15,977 bases of DNA from Actinomycetota bacterium (GTDB lineage Bacteria; Cyanobacteriota; Vampirovibrionia; Obscuribacterales; Obscuribacteraceae): NCBI GenBank assembly GCA_903970355.1, contig CAJCIF010000149.1:1-15977 (forward strand), in the 5' to 3' direction. Position 1 is the stretch's first letter. Each line of letters starts with the position of its first letter. A program made the position numbers and the translations under genes. Below, piece by piece: positions 7,175 through 14,002 of this stretch. The notes under the pieces are model-generated. The model was given only the letters and a program-made list of their open reading frames with translations. It made no database searches and was not told where the DNA came from.

Positions 7175-8701
7175 CTATGATTCTTTGGACGGCTTGTATT
7201 CTTCCGGTTTCATATCGAATGTCCAAGCCACAGCATCGCGTGCTTTTGTTATTGTTGGTGGCACTCTCAAAAAGTAGTCACGGTATGTGCCATCTGGTTC
7301 GGGTGTAGAGTTGCGAACTTTCACCATCACAATTGCTTCATCGTTCCTAACTTCTTTGCGATAGAGAACGCCGCATTCATCTTTATCAATCACAACTGCG
7401 CCTGAATCAAGAATATAACGCGACGCACCATAGCGCTCTATCATGATTCGACGCAATTCAGCGTTGATCTCTTTATCGATCTTGGCCACGGTTATAGATT
7501 GCGGATCGTTGATTATCCATTGAGGAACGTTGGTGCCATGCCATGAGAACAACCTGAAACCATCACCATAAGCGATTGCCGGTCCATCCTCAGAATGTAA
7601 TCGCCCGCCTTCATCCAATTTGAAAACAAGTGGGCGTTCGCAAACAAGACAAACATTCTTGGTGAATAGGTAAGAAGCGGCTCGTTGAGCTAGATGCAGG
7701 AATGTTTTCATCCGCCTCAAATTGGTTTGACCAATGGGAATTGATGATTTTTGTTCATACAAAATGTCGAAGAAAGGCAATAAGCCAATGGAGGAAGGAC
7801 CATCCCAGCTATGAGCGAAAGCCAACGTAAAACTCATCCAAAGCGCCAGAACATCTCGCTCTTCTGCGGGGAAGGTTTTATCCAATTCGACTTTCAAATT
7901 TCCAGTTATCGCTGCTTGGGCCAGCCGAAAAACAGATTCGCCTGGATTTAATATATGAGGAATGAGGTCCTTCGGCATTAGATCAAAGTTCAAGAACATC
8001 ATCTCAGTTGCAATTTGCGTTAGCCGACCGATTGGGAGCTGAGCGGCTGTTGGTGTTGCTCCCGATCGGAAGGATGATTTAAGCTTTTCCACCAGGCCAC
8101 TTCCTAAGCTACCTGCGCTTACTCCCTCCAATTGTGAAAGCATCTGATTCTGTATTTTGCTAATTTTCGGTCTTAACCAAATCCAACCGAAAGGTTCTGT
8201 TTCTGTTTCATCATCACTGCTTGAAGTGCGCAGAAAAGGCTGATTTTTGGATACATTCTTCAGCCATATATTCCAGCCATTTTTTTTCGAATATTCTTCT
8301 TCTTCGATTTTCGCTTCGCGAAGCGTTTGGCGACTTTCCGCGCTTATTTGCTCATCTAAAACCGACCATAATCGTTGCCAGAGCAATTTTGCAGAATTTT
8401 GGCCGCCAATTGGAAAATCAATTTTTTGCGTACGATGCCGGTCTAAAACGGCTTGCAATTTTTCGCGAGTAAAGCCGGTTTCGAGCACTGCCTTCATGGC
8501 TACCATTTGCCAGGGGCTTTCGCAAAACACTATTGTTGGCGGAGGCAATTCGAGAAGGCGATAGAGTGCCGAGACAGAAGCAGTTACTGCTGCTCTATCT
8601 GTTGAACCAGTAGACCTGGCAAGGCTCACCCACTCAGCACTGCACTTTTTCAGTGCTTTTTGTAATCTCTCAACATCGATAGATTGGCTAGTCGCAGACA
8701 T
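7175..8701 (-). CDS. DUF6745-domain protein (508 aa)
   Basis: The C-terminal third (about residues 345-500) fits the DUF6745 family: CLVCERPLVF, GRLHSEDGPAIAYGDG, a WHGTNVPQWII run, then EINAELRRIMIERYGASRYI, a DKDECGVLYRKE segment and a closing AVAWTFDM. The N-terminal half includes ALYRLLELPPPTIVFCESPW (residues 45-64), also usual in this family. There is no signal peptide or membrane segment, so the protein is probably cytoplasmic. Its function is not known. ATG 8701 is preferred over an upstream TTG (8761) that would give 20 extra residues; ATG 8701 lies 14 nt inside the end of the preceding gene, so the two are probably translationally coupled. The ribosome site is weak (AGAG), consistent with coupling. 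A polar linker with a SSSDDETETE stretch near residue 160 may separate two domains. The stop lies 10 bp from the stop of the TPR gene. Confidence 0.8.
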   Translation of the reverse strand: MSATSQSIDVERLQKALKKCSAEWVSLARSTGSTDRAAVTASVSALYRLLELPPPTIVFCESPWQMVAMKAVLETGFTREKLQAVLDRHRTQKIDFPIGGQNSAKLLWQRLWSVLDEQISAESRQTLREAKIEEEEYSKKNGWNIWLKNVSKNQPFLRTSSSDDETETEPFGWIWLRPKISKIQNQMLSQLEGVSAGSLGSGLVEKLKSSFRSGATPTAAQLPIGRLTQIATEMMFLNFDLMPKDLIPHILNPGESVFRLAQAAITGNLKVELDKTFPAEERDVLALWMSFTLAFAHSWDGPSSIGLLPFFDILYEQKSSIPIGQTNLRRMKTFLHLAQRAASYLFTKNVCLVCERPLVFKLDEGGRLHSEDGPAIAYGDGFRLFSWHGTNVPQWIINDPQSITVAKIDKEINAELRRIMIERYGASRYILDSGAVVIDKDECGVLYRKEVRNDEAIVMVKVRNSTPEPDGTYRDYFLRVPPTITKARDAVAWTFDMKPEEYKPSKES

Positions 8702-8996
8702 TTCTAATTCGCTCTGGCGTATATTCACGCTGGCGCACAACTTTGTAGAATCCTGGCTCAATCTCCAGTGGGCTATGTTCTTCGTGTGTTAAGGCGGTTG
8801 GCTTTGTCACTTCGATAAGCTTGTCACCTTTCCAGGCATGCATTGAAACCGTTGAAGCGCTTAAACGGTGGGCATGTCCGGTAACTTCTCCATAGGCAAG
8901 AACGACACTTTCTTCGTGCTGCTCTTTGGTTGCTTCTCGTGGAAGCGACTCGATCCTTACTAACAAAACGTCACCCTGGCGGTAATGCTCGTTCAT
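8688..8996 (-). CDS. Small HxH/HEEH protein, probable DUF6745 partner (102 aa)
   Basis: This compact protein probably folds as a small beta-rich domain. Motifs that look conserved are RQGDVLLVRI (6-15), LAYGEVTGHAHRL (33-45), THEEHSPLEIEPGFY (70-84) and a closing VVRQREYTPE. The paired H41-x-H43 and H71-E-E-H74, with the glycine after PG at 82, recall the order of ligands in cupin-type jelly rolls, so metal binding is plausible but inferred. I recall similar GEVTGHAH small proteins as unnamed conserved proteins; no reaction is established. ATG 8996 has GGAG 10 nt upstream on the minus strand, whereas a more upstream start (9029) would add 11 residues without a ribosome site. The gene overlaps the DUF6745 gene by 14 nt, and the two probably work together. 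A candidate promoter with an operator-like repeat lies just upstream. Confidence 0.75.
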   Translation of the reverse strand: MNEHYRQGDVLLVRIESLPREATKEQHEESVVLAYGEVTGHAHRLSASTVSMHAWKGDKLIEVTKPTALTHEEHSPLEIEPGFYKVVRQREYTPERIRNVCD

Positions 8997-9015
8997 CCCT
9001 TTTTCGCTCCTGTAA

Positions 9016-9046
9016 CAAGCCGTTATCACGATTATAGTTAGGCTTG
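9016..9046 (-). promoter_or_regulatory. TATAAT bracketed by a CAAGCC/GGCTTG inverted repeat
   Basis: On the minus strand, CAAGCC (9046-9041) and GGCTTG (9021-9016) form a perfect 6-bp inverted repeat around a 19-20 nt centre. That centre contains a perfect TATAAT (9036-9031). A start of transcription near 9024 would leave about 28 nt before the ATG at 8996. No good -35 hexamer is present at 16-18 bp, which would suit an activator-dependent or weak promoter. The layout resembles an operator overlapping the -10, but it could be chance. Confidence 0.4.
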
Positions 9047-9155
9047 CGAGGGGAGAGCACGGAATTTAACCTTACCGCAATCTTCTTCTCATAATCCAAT
9101 TGCAGACGCCATACGGATTTCTGGGAAGACAGTGATATCAAATATGATGCGGGAA

Positions 9156-9692
9156 CTAACAAGCAATTTTGGAATGTCGCACTGACCATCGCCAATATTT
9201 CAAACGCGCTTCGAACGCTTCGCGCGTGTTTACTTCTTCAGAACCAGGTAACGATTTTTGATCTAATTCGCCCTTTGCTTTTATCAGTTCTTGCTGCAGT
9301 TTTTCCCATATGCCATCGGCAACCTGCAATAAGTCTCCGGCTTCCGCTTTTTCCTTTGGGCTGAATGCATAGTGATCATATTGATCGTGCAATACTCTTC
9401 TAACTTCTATCAGTTTCGTCAAATCTTGCTGCTCCAGCGCCTCTTTCAAGTCTTTCGCAATTGAAAATAGCGCGGGCAATAAATTCGCCCTCTCCGGATC
9501 ACCTTCTTTAATGACCAGAGACAATGTAGGTAGGTTGGTAACCGTATCCCTTGTTGTAACTTGCTCCAAACCTTGCTTACGCAAACCCTCGGCATGTTGC
9601 TGCCAGGCACCGTGCCTGTCCGGACTGAGATTTTTTTCTGCCGGTAGGATGATGAGCAATTCGCTTACTGGTTGCGAACTCACTGTTTGCAT
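9156..9692 (-). CDS. Hypothetical soluble protein (178 aa)
   Basis: No family is recognised. The protein has no signal peptide or membrane segment, so it is probably cytoplasmic. The N-terminal 25 residues contain a strand-like SELLIILPAEK. Most of residues 70-170 look like amphipathic helices rich in Glu, Leu, Lys and Gln, and the C-terminus has a basic and aromatic RLKYWRWSVRHSK run. GGGAG lies 7 nt before ATG 9692, a strong ribosome site, which supports the start. A 159-bp gap containing a possible promoter separates it from the HxH gene downstream on the same strand, so it may or may not share a transcript with that gene and DUF6745. Its position at the head of the cassette is the only functional hint. 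Confidence 0.7.
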   Translation of the reverse strand: MQTVSSQPVSELLIILPAEKNLSPDRHGAWQQHAEGLRKQGLEQVTTRDTVTNLPTLSLVIKEGDPERANLLPALFSIAKDLKEALEQQDLTKLIEVRRVLHDQYDHYAFSPKEKAEAGDLLQVADGIWEKLQQELIKAKGELDQKSLPGSEEVNTREAFEARLKYWRWSVRHSKIAC

Positions 9693-9710
9693 TTTGTTTC
9701 TCCCTGTCTA

Positions 9711-9728
9711 GGCGAATGAAGCTTCGCC
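9711..9728 (-). promoter_or_regulatory. Short hairpin in a leader (GGCGAA/TTCGCC)
   Basis: GGCGAATGAAGCTTCGCC is a perfect 6-bp stem with a 6-nt loop, 18 nt upstream of ATG 9692 on the minus strand. It would lie in the untranslated leader of the 178-residue protein gene, just ahead of the GGGAG ribosome site. There is no U-tract after it in either direction, so a terminator is unlikely. The 215-bp divergent region around it (9693-9907) shows a TTGACG at 9844-9849 on the plus strand, but no matching -10 at normal spacing. Confidence 0.3.
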
Positions 9729-9907
9729 CCGATCGAATCCAGGGTTGAAGTAAACGCCAATTGCCAAACGCAAAATGATATTAGCCGGTTATCAAGTGGA
9801 GGTCTATGAGAAGATTCCCCCAAAAATGCGGCAATTACGCTGATTGACGTTAAGACCTGCAGGACAGGGTTTACCAACTGGCTGGAGGTGTGACAGGATC
9901 GAACTCG

Positions 9908-11509
9908 ATGAATTTCACGGCATGGTTATCTAAATCGAATAGCAGTCTTTTGAAGGTCGCTGGATTGCTCATTGGCGTTCTGGTTCTTTATTTGCTTGCC
10001 TGGCGCACAGGTTACTATTGCGATGCTATTGGTTTCAATCCAGATTTTTGCTGGCTGCTGAAAACCGGTGAAATAATTTGCGAAATAGGACATCTACCGC
10101 ACCAGGACCCGTTTTCTTTCGCTCTGAAAGTTGCTGCTGAAAGAGGAGATCCGCAACCATACATAATCTACCAGTGGTTAGCAGAAGTAATCTTCTTTCA
10201 AGCGTATTTGCTCCTCAGTTTAATTCAGATAATCGCTGTTACGGCAGCTATTTATGCGCTTTCTTTTATCGCAATTCCACTACGTTCTTGCAGCCGCCTT
10301 AACGTCTCGGCAGTTTGGCTTTTCATCTTAGTTGGTCTGGGAGCATTGACCAGCAATTTACGCAATGTGGTGAGACCAGAACTCTTCACATATCTCGTTA
10401 CCGCACTTATATTTTGCATTCTCCAGTCGATGCGCGAAAGGCACGCCAGCGGAATCGACAATGCCATCCGATGGCGCTATGTATTGGCGCTCACTCTCCT
10501 TCTCATTTTCGAAGCAAATGTGCACATCGCCTTTGTTGCTCATCTGATTCTTTTGGCTTTTTATTCAGTTGCATTTTGTGCAGAAGATATTTTAAAAACA
10601 AAGCAACTTTCCGGAATCTCGAAAACTCTACTAATGGGCACTCTCACATCAACGATAGCAACTTTGATTAATCCCTATGGCATAGGACTTTGGTTACACC
10701 TGCCTAGAATGTATTTCTCGATTGTGCCGCAAAACGTTGAGGAGATGCAACCGATAACTTACGAATTGGCACTAAAAGAAACCCTCGTATATCCGTTTTT
10801 GATTTTGGTCGTCTTCACATTTGCCTCGCTTGCCGTTTTTATTTTTCGCAATCGCAAAGCAAGAATATGGTCGCCCTTGGGTATCCTTTCGCTTTTGTTG
10901 ATCGTTGCTTCCGTAGCATTCGCTTTTCACACGAGACGTTATCAGGTCATTGCCTCACTTTTTATCGTCTACGAATTAACGAATTTCCTGTCTTTGGGCA
11001 GCGGTTTCTCCAAAACGAAGGAAACCGAAGAGTTTTTGAAAAGAAAAGTTTCCTTTTTGATCATTGAAGTAGGCGTTGCACTCTTTGCTATTTTAGGTAC
11101 GGCGTTTTACCACAATAAGGTAACCGTTCTCGCCATTCCGTCAGCACGGGCTAGCTTCGCTCCGCCTTTTGGTGCAATCAAGTATTTGATGCAGAGCTAC
11201 AATGGCGGTCGCTTGTTCGCGGATAATGAAGTTTCCGATATGTGCGAATTATATTTGCCGAATTGTCAAATCTTTATCGACACCAGATTTGATGGCTACG
11301 ATTCTAAGTTAATGAGCGATTACTGGCGAATATTAATGGCCAGAGATGAATGGGCAAAGATACTCGATTGGTATGGTATAGAGTGGCTTTTAGCCAGGCC
11401 GGACCAGGAAATTGGAAAGAAACTGCCAACTTTACCCGATTGGCAAATCGTGTATAAAGATCGGGACTGCGTACTATTTCATCGGGGCTCCAGCGTCAAA
11501 AGCCCTTGA
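9908..11509 (+). CDS. Polytopic membrane protein, possible GT-C-like fold (533 aa)
   Basis: About ten hydrophobic segments run from residue 13 to about 405, followed by a soluble C-terminal domain of about 120 residues. The first outer loop has a pattern seen in a widespread uncharacterised membrane family: D46-F-C-W49 followed by TGEIICEIGHLPHQDPFSF (53-71), then YQWLAEVIFF. The C-terminal domain has GGRLFADNEV, FIDTRFDGY (near 456) and WQIVYKDRDCVLFHR, also typical of that family. The loop acidic residues and topology recall GT-C glycosyltransferases that use lipid-linked sugars, but no activity is shown, so this is a fold-level guess. ATG 9908 has AGGA 9 nt upstream. An in-frame GTG at 9890 sits directly against GGAGG, too close to be used well. 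The stop lies 5 bp from a convergent stop. Confidence 0.8.
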   Translation: MNFTAWLSKSNSSLLKVAGLLIGVLVLYLLAWRTGYYCDAIGFNPDFCWLLKTGEIICEIGHLPHQDPFSFALKVAAERGDPQPYIIYQWLAEVIFFQAYLLLSLIQIIAVTAAIYALSFIAIPLRSCSRLNVSAVWLFILVGLGALTSNLRNVVRPELFTYLVTALIFCILQSMRERHASGIDNAIRWRYVLALTLLLIFEANVHIAFVAHLILLAFYSVAFCAEDILKTKQLSGISKTLLMGTLTSTIATLINPYGIGLWLHLPRMYFSIVPQNVEEMQPITYELALKETLVYPFLILVVFTFASLAVFIFRNRKARIWSPLGILSLLLIVASVAFAFHTRRYQVIASLFIVYELTNFLSLGSGFSKTKETEEFLKRKVSFLIIEVGVALFAILGTAFYHNKVTVLAIPSARASFAPPFGAIKYLMQSYNGGRLFADNEVSDMCELYLPNCQIFIDTRFDGYDSKLMSDYWRILMARDEWAKILDWYGIEWLLARPDQEIGKKLPTLPDWQIVYKDRDCVLFHRGSSVKSP

Positions 11510-11514
11510 CTCAG

Positions 11515-11955
11515 CTACTTCTCAATACCGCTGATATTTGCGAAAGTTTCTGATTTCTTATCGGATTTTTCAGTCGCTGTGCCTGATGGCTCCGTATGGC
11601 ACGTATAATCTTTGGTGCCTTTGAATGGGTAAATTGTTTCAGTAAACAAAACATCTTGTCCAGGAGTTTTGCCTCCTTTATCCTTAGAAACACTAAGTTC
11701 CGTATAGACAAGTGGAAATTCAATAGGCGAAGCGAGTCCCCAGAATTCTCTTCCAGCGCTCCACTCACGCTCTTTTGGATATTGGATTTTTACGTCTAAA
11801 TGAAGCCCGGAATTTTTTCCATTCATTGACTGCATTTGTTTAAATGCCTTGACCTGGTCTTCAAAAGATTGTCCTGCGAAAGCATTCATTACTGAACAAC
11901 CATCGCTTGCTTTTGCACTTTCCATTGCTTTAGGCGCATCAATTTTGTCGGCCAT
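11515..11955 (-). CDS. Hypothetical small soluble protein (146 aa)
   Basis: I do not recognise the family. There is no signal peptide or membrane segment. The N-terminal 50 residues look helical and polar (MADKIDAPKAMESAKASDG and following). Residues 50-115 contain alternating strand-like runs such as GLHLDVKIQYP, FPLVYTELSVSKD and DVLFTETIYPF. The C-terminal 30 residues are rich in Ser, Thr, Lys and Glu and probably disordered. Three cysteines are scattered. ATG 11955 is preceded by GGAGA with 8 nt spacing, a good ribosome site, which together with the length supports a real gene. It is the last gene of a minus-strand run that starts at 13852, separated from its neighbour by 96 bp containing a hairpin. 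Its stop is 5 bp from the convergent membrane-protein gene. Confidence 0.65.
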   Translation of the reverse strand: MADKIDAPKAMESAKASDGCSVMNAFAGQSFEDQVKAFKQMQSMNGKNSGLHLDVKIQYPKEREWSAGREFWGLASPIEFPLVYTELSVSKDKGGKTPGQDVLFTETIYPFKGTKDYTCHTEPSGTATEKSDKKSETFANISGIEK

Positions 11956-11974
11956 TTATAAGGTCTCCGAAAGC

Positions 11975-12006
11975 GGCGTTTTTGTTTTGTGCTGAAACAA
12001 TACGCC
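11975..12006 (-). promoter_or_regulatory. Stem-loop in the leader of the 146-aa gene
   Basis: The 32-nt element pairs GGCGTTTTTGTTT at one end with AAACAATACGCC at the other, giving about 12 pairs with one bulge and one mismatch and a short loop (tgtgctg). It lies 19 nt upstream of ATG 11955 on the minus strand and 46 nt after the stop of the preceding gene (12052). No U-tract follows in the minus direction, so it could be an mRNA processing or attenuating hairpin rather than a terminator. The adjoining bases 12007-12051 carry three TAACG copies on the minus strand. Confidence 0.35.
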
Positions 12007-12051
12007 ACCAGGAGCAATAAGACGTTACCGAATCGTTAAAGCACCCGGTCG

Positions 12052-12735
12052 TTATTTCATACCGTCATCAAGCCACTGCCCATAACCTTTCGTCCCGCCA
12101 TGCGTCTTGTAATAACCGTATGTACCAGACGAATAATGATGCGGATCTGTTGAGATGGGAGTATCAAGCAAACCGCTATGCGTAATGTTGTTCAGTCTTT
12201 GTTGAGGCGTAGAACCATCATCAATAACTGTAATGGGACCAATTTTTCTTAGCCTTGCGCCGGGCGGCAATGCTGGCGATGGATTGAATTGCTGGTCGTA
12301 ACTTCGAATTCGATCTTCGCTATAACCCATCCTTCTCATGTTATCGATTCTTCTTTGATGTTCTTCCTTTTGAAGATGTCCATCACTGTTATCTCCAGTA
12401 GGCATGTAGGCGGGGTTGGGCATAGTACCTGGAGCATGCCCTGTGGAAACCGACGGCATGTTGTTGGTGGGGTAATAACCATAATTATTTGGTGCGCCGG
12501 CACTGCCGTTGAACGGTAGCGGTGGTACTTGTACGGGAACTGTCGGGTAATTACCGGGCGTTCCAGAATAAGGTGGCACCGGAGCCATTTTTGTATGTTC
12601 CGGATTCAGATATTGCGGCTGCTGCGGAGTTCCATAAAACGTTCTAAGCGGTTGCGAGTCTTGAGCTTGTGCTTGTGTGCCGCATACAAACACTACAGAT
12701 AAAGCCGCATCGGCAAACGTGCATTTCAAAAACAT
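12052..12735 (-). CDS. Secreted Pro/Tyr/Asn-rich protein (227 aa)
   Basis: Residues 1-24 form a signal peptide (MFLKCTFADAAL then a hydrophobic core) with likely cleavage near AQAQA. Residues 28-115 are low complexity, dominated by Pro, Gly, Asn, Tyr and Thr (for example VPVQVPPLPFNGSAGAPNN), probably unstructured. A polar helical stretch follows near 118-145 (HLQKEEHQRRIDNMRRMGYSE), then a Gly/Tyr/His-rich tail. No catalytic motif is visible. ATG 12735 is preferred over GTG 12738 because AAGGAG lies 7 nt before the ATG and only 4 nt before the GTG. It sits 95 bp after the GT2 gene on the same strand. A surface or cell-wall-associated role is plausible from composition alone; the family is unknown to me. 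Confidence 0.7.
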   Translation of the reverse strand: MFLKCTFADAALSVVFVCGTQAQAQDSQPLRTFYGTPQQPQYLNPEHTKMAPVPPYSGTPGNYPTVPVQVPPLPFNGSAGAPNNYGYYPTNNMPSVSTGHAPGTMPNPAYMPTGDNSDGHLQKEEHQRRIDNMRRMGYSEDRIRSYDQQFNPSPALPPGARLRKIGPITVIDDGSTPQQRLNNITHSGLLDTPISTDPHHYSSGTYGYYKTHGGTKGYGQWLDDGMK

Positions 12736-12829
12736 CACTAAGCTCCTTCAACAGCCTGGTGCAAACGTTTTAATACCAGAGCTTACTAGAATGGAAAGCT
12801 GTTTGGAAGCATTTACAATTGCAGACTTT

Positions 12830-13852
12830 TTAATAGTCAGCCATTGCCGGCTTTGGATCGAGTTGGTGATGTTGCTTTTCGCCTGAAAGAATGCGCACTA
12901 AATCCGGAGCCAAATTGGCGATCGCAAAGCCAAGCCAAAACACTATTTCGCACAACGAGGCCAATAGAGCTATAAAGACAAGTTGGATTACATTGAGATT
13001 ATGTTGATCGAGAGCCTTCAGCTTTGATCTGATAGCCTGTAAACGCCACGAGAAGACTGCTTGTAACTGATCTTTTGTTATTCTCGCTGGCCGGTAATCA
13101 TTGAAAGCACCTTCTCTGGCCTTGGCATGAAGTTCGAACTTCGTCGCCGTGAAAAAATCGAGACCATGTAACAACATCCTGGGAAATAATCCAGCAGGTG
13201 ATGGAATAGGGTGAACAGCCTGTGCATCTGAATGTGCCCAAATTGTCCCACCAAAGTTGGATCTGATCGCCGAGCAATGAAGCGAACAGTTCCCGCGAAA
13301 AATAGGGAGATTTGTAGGGATTGGATGTTTCAAAAGATACGATCGTTTGAAAGCTACATTATTGGCAAAATATGAATTCGATTCGTGAAGTTTGGGACCA
13401 TCTGAAACTTCCGAAGAAAAATTGGCTAGTGTTCCTGCAAGGGCTATCGAATAGAAATCATCTGCTCGTGGAAAAGTTTTCCCACTTACGATTTCTATTG
13501 AAGGATCATCAAACGAGGTCACAATGCTTTCCAGCCAGTTCGTCGAATACCTGCAATCTGAATCGCATAAAACGATTACATCCCCGCGGCACTTCGCAGC
13601 ACCTTCCATTTTTGATTCGTAATAGCCCAAGCCTGGTGTGACTGAAAAAATTTGTAGCCATGGGTACGTTGATACGATCTCACGCTTAGTTTCATCAGAA
13701 AGAGGAACGGTATCAACCAAAACCACTTCTTCTGCTAACCGAATATCCAGTGACTGATGGTCAAGCAAATCTAAGCAGCTATAAAAATCAGCCAGTTTTG
13801 TACGGGCAAGGTTCTCCGTCTCAATGACGATTGAAAAGCTTTGCGTCTGCAT
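12830..13852 (-). CDS. GT2-family glycosyltransferase with C-terminal membrane helix (340 aa)
   Basis: The N-terminal 210 residues have the GT-A layout of family 2 glycosyltransferases: a first strand SIVIETEN, a second strand EVVLVDTV, and VIVLCDSDCRY carrying the D97-S98-D99 metal and nucleotide-sugar motif. The acceptor-side segment follows with SYFANNVAFKRSYLL (pattern Asn, then Ala-Phe-x-Arg). The family transfers sugars from nucleotide donors; donor and acceptor cannot be read from sequence. Residues about 286-313 form one long hydrophobic segment, so the enzyme is likely tethered to the inner membrane with the catalytic domain in the cytoplasm. GAGG lies 7 nt before ATG 13852. It is divergent from a second glycosyltransferase across 150 bp, suggesting shared control and a joint role in envelope or exopolysaccharide synthesis (inference). 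Confidence 0.85.
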   Translation of the reverse strand: MQTQSFSIVIETENLARTKLADFYSCLDLLDHQSLDIRLAEEVVLVDTVPLSDETKREIVSTYPWLQIFSVTPGLGYYESKMEGAAKCRGDVIVLCDSDCRYSTNWLESIVTSFDDPSIEIVSGKTFPRADDFYSIALAGTLANFSSEVSDGPKLHESNSYFANNVAFKRSYLLKHPIPTNLPIFRGNCSLHCSAIRSNFGGTIWAHSDAQAVHPIPSPAGLFPRMLLHGLDFFTATKFELHAKAREGAFNDYRPARITKDQLQAVFSWRLQAIRSKLKALDQHNLNVIQLVFIALLASLCEIVFWLGFAIANLAPDLVRILSGEKQHHQLDPKPAMADY

Positions 13853-13880
13853 TGCCGAACCTCAAAAATGTAACTCAACT

Positions 13881-13909
13881 ACTATAACGTCGATTTTGCC
13901 GAATATAAA
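13881..13909 (-). promoter_or_regulatory. Candidate sigma70-type promoter for the GT2 gene
   Basis: On the minus strand, TTTATA (13909-13904) and TATAGT (13886-13881) are separated by 17 bp. They match the -35 and -10 consensus at 4 of 6 and 5 of 6 positions. Transcription would start near 13874, about 20 nt before the ATG and just ahead of the ribosome site. Confidence 0.35.
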
Positions 13910-13954
13910 CTGAAAAGAGTAATCATCTTTGCATCCACCAATTGCCCAGGAGGC

Positions 13955-13980
13955 GTTAGTGCTAACATTAAGCCACTAAC
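13955..13980. promoter_or_regulatory. GTTAGTG/CACTAAC inverted repeat upstream of the second glycosyltransferase
   Basis: GTTAGTG (13955-13961) and CACTAAC (13974-13980) are a perfect 7-bp inverted repeat with a 12-nt centre. The left arm also forms a compact palindrome with the bases that follow it (GTTAGTGCTAAC), so three CTAAC-type half sites are clustered. It ends 22 nt before the TTG start at 14003. It could be a regulator site or an mRNA hairpin near the ribosome site. Confidence 0.35.
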
Positions 13981-14002
13981 ACATTTTCATGGGTGCTATA
14001 GC

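Noticed and set aside
8221..8564. Two plus-strand frames opposite DUF6745
   Set aside because: They are antisense shadows of a gene with recognisable family motifs and have no ribosome sites.
8971..9195. Minus-strand 74-codon frame across the gap before the HxH gene
   Set aside because: It starts at TTG inside the end of the 178-residue gene, overlaps the start of the HxH gene and would run through the candidate promoter. It has no ribosome site.
9680..9877. Minus-strand 65-codon frame upstream of the 178-residue gene
   Set aside because: TTG start, no ribosome site, and it overlaps the well-supported ATG at 9692. It probably covers untranslated leader.
10315..10671. Plus-strand 118-codon frame inside the polytopic membrane protein gene
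   Set aside because: It is a shadow frame within a gene whose membrane topology and motifs are coherent; its translation is rich in His, Arg, Cys and Ser, as shadows of hydrophobic genes often are.
13372..13641. Plus-strand 89-codon frame opposite the GT2 gene
   Set aside because: It is antisense to the catalytic domain carrying the DSD motif, with no ribosome site or recognisable content.
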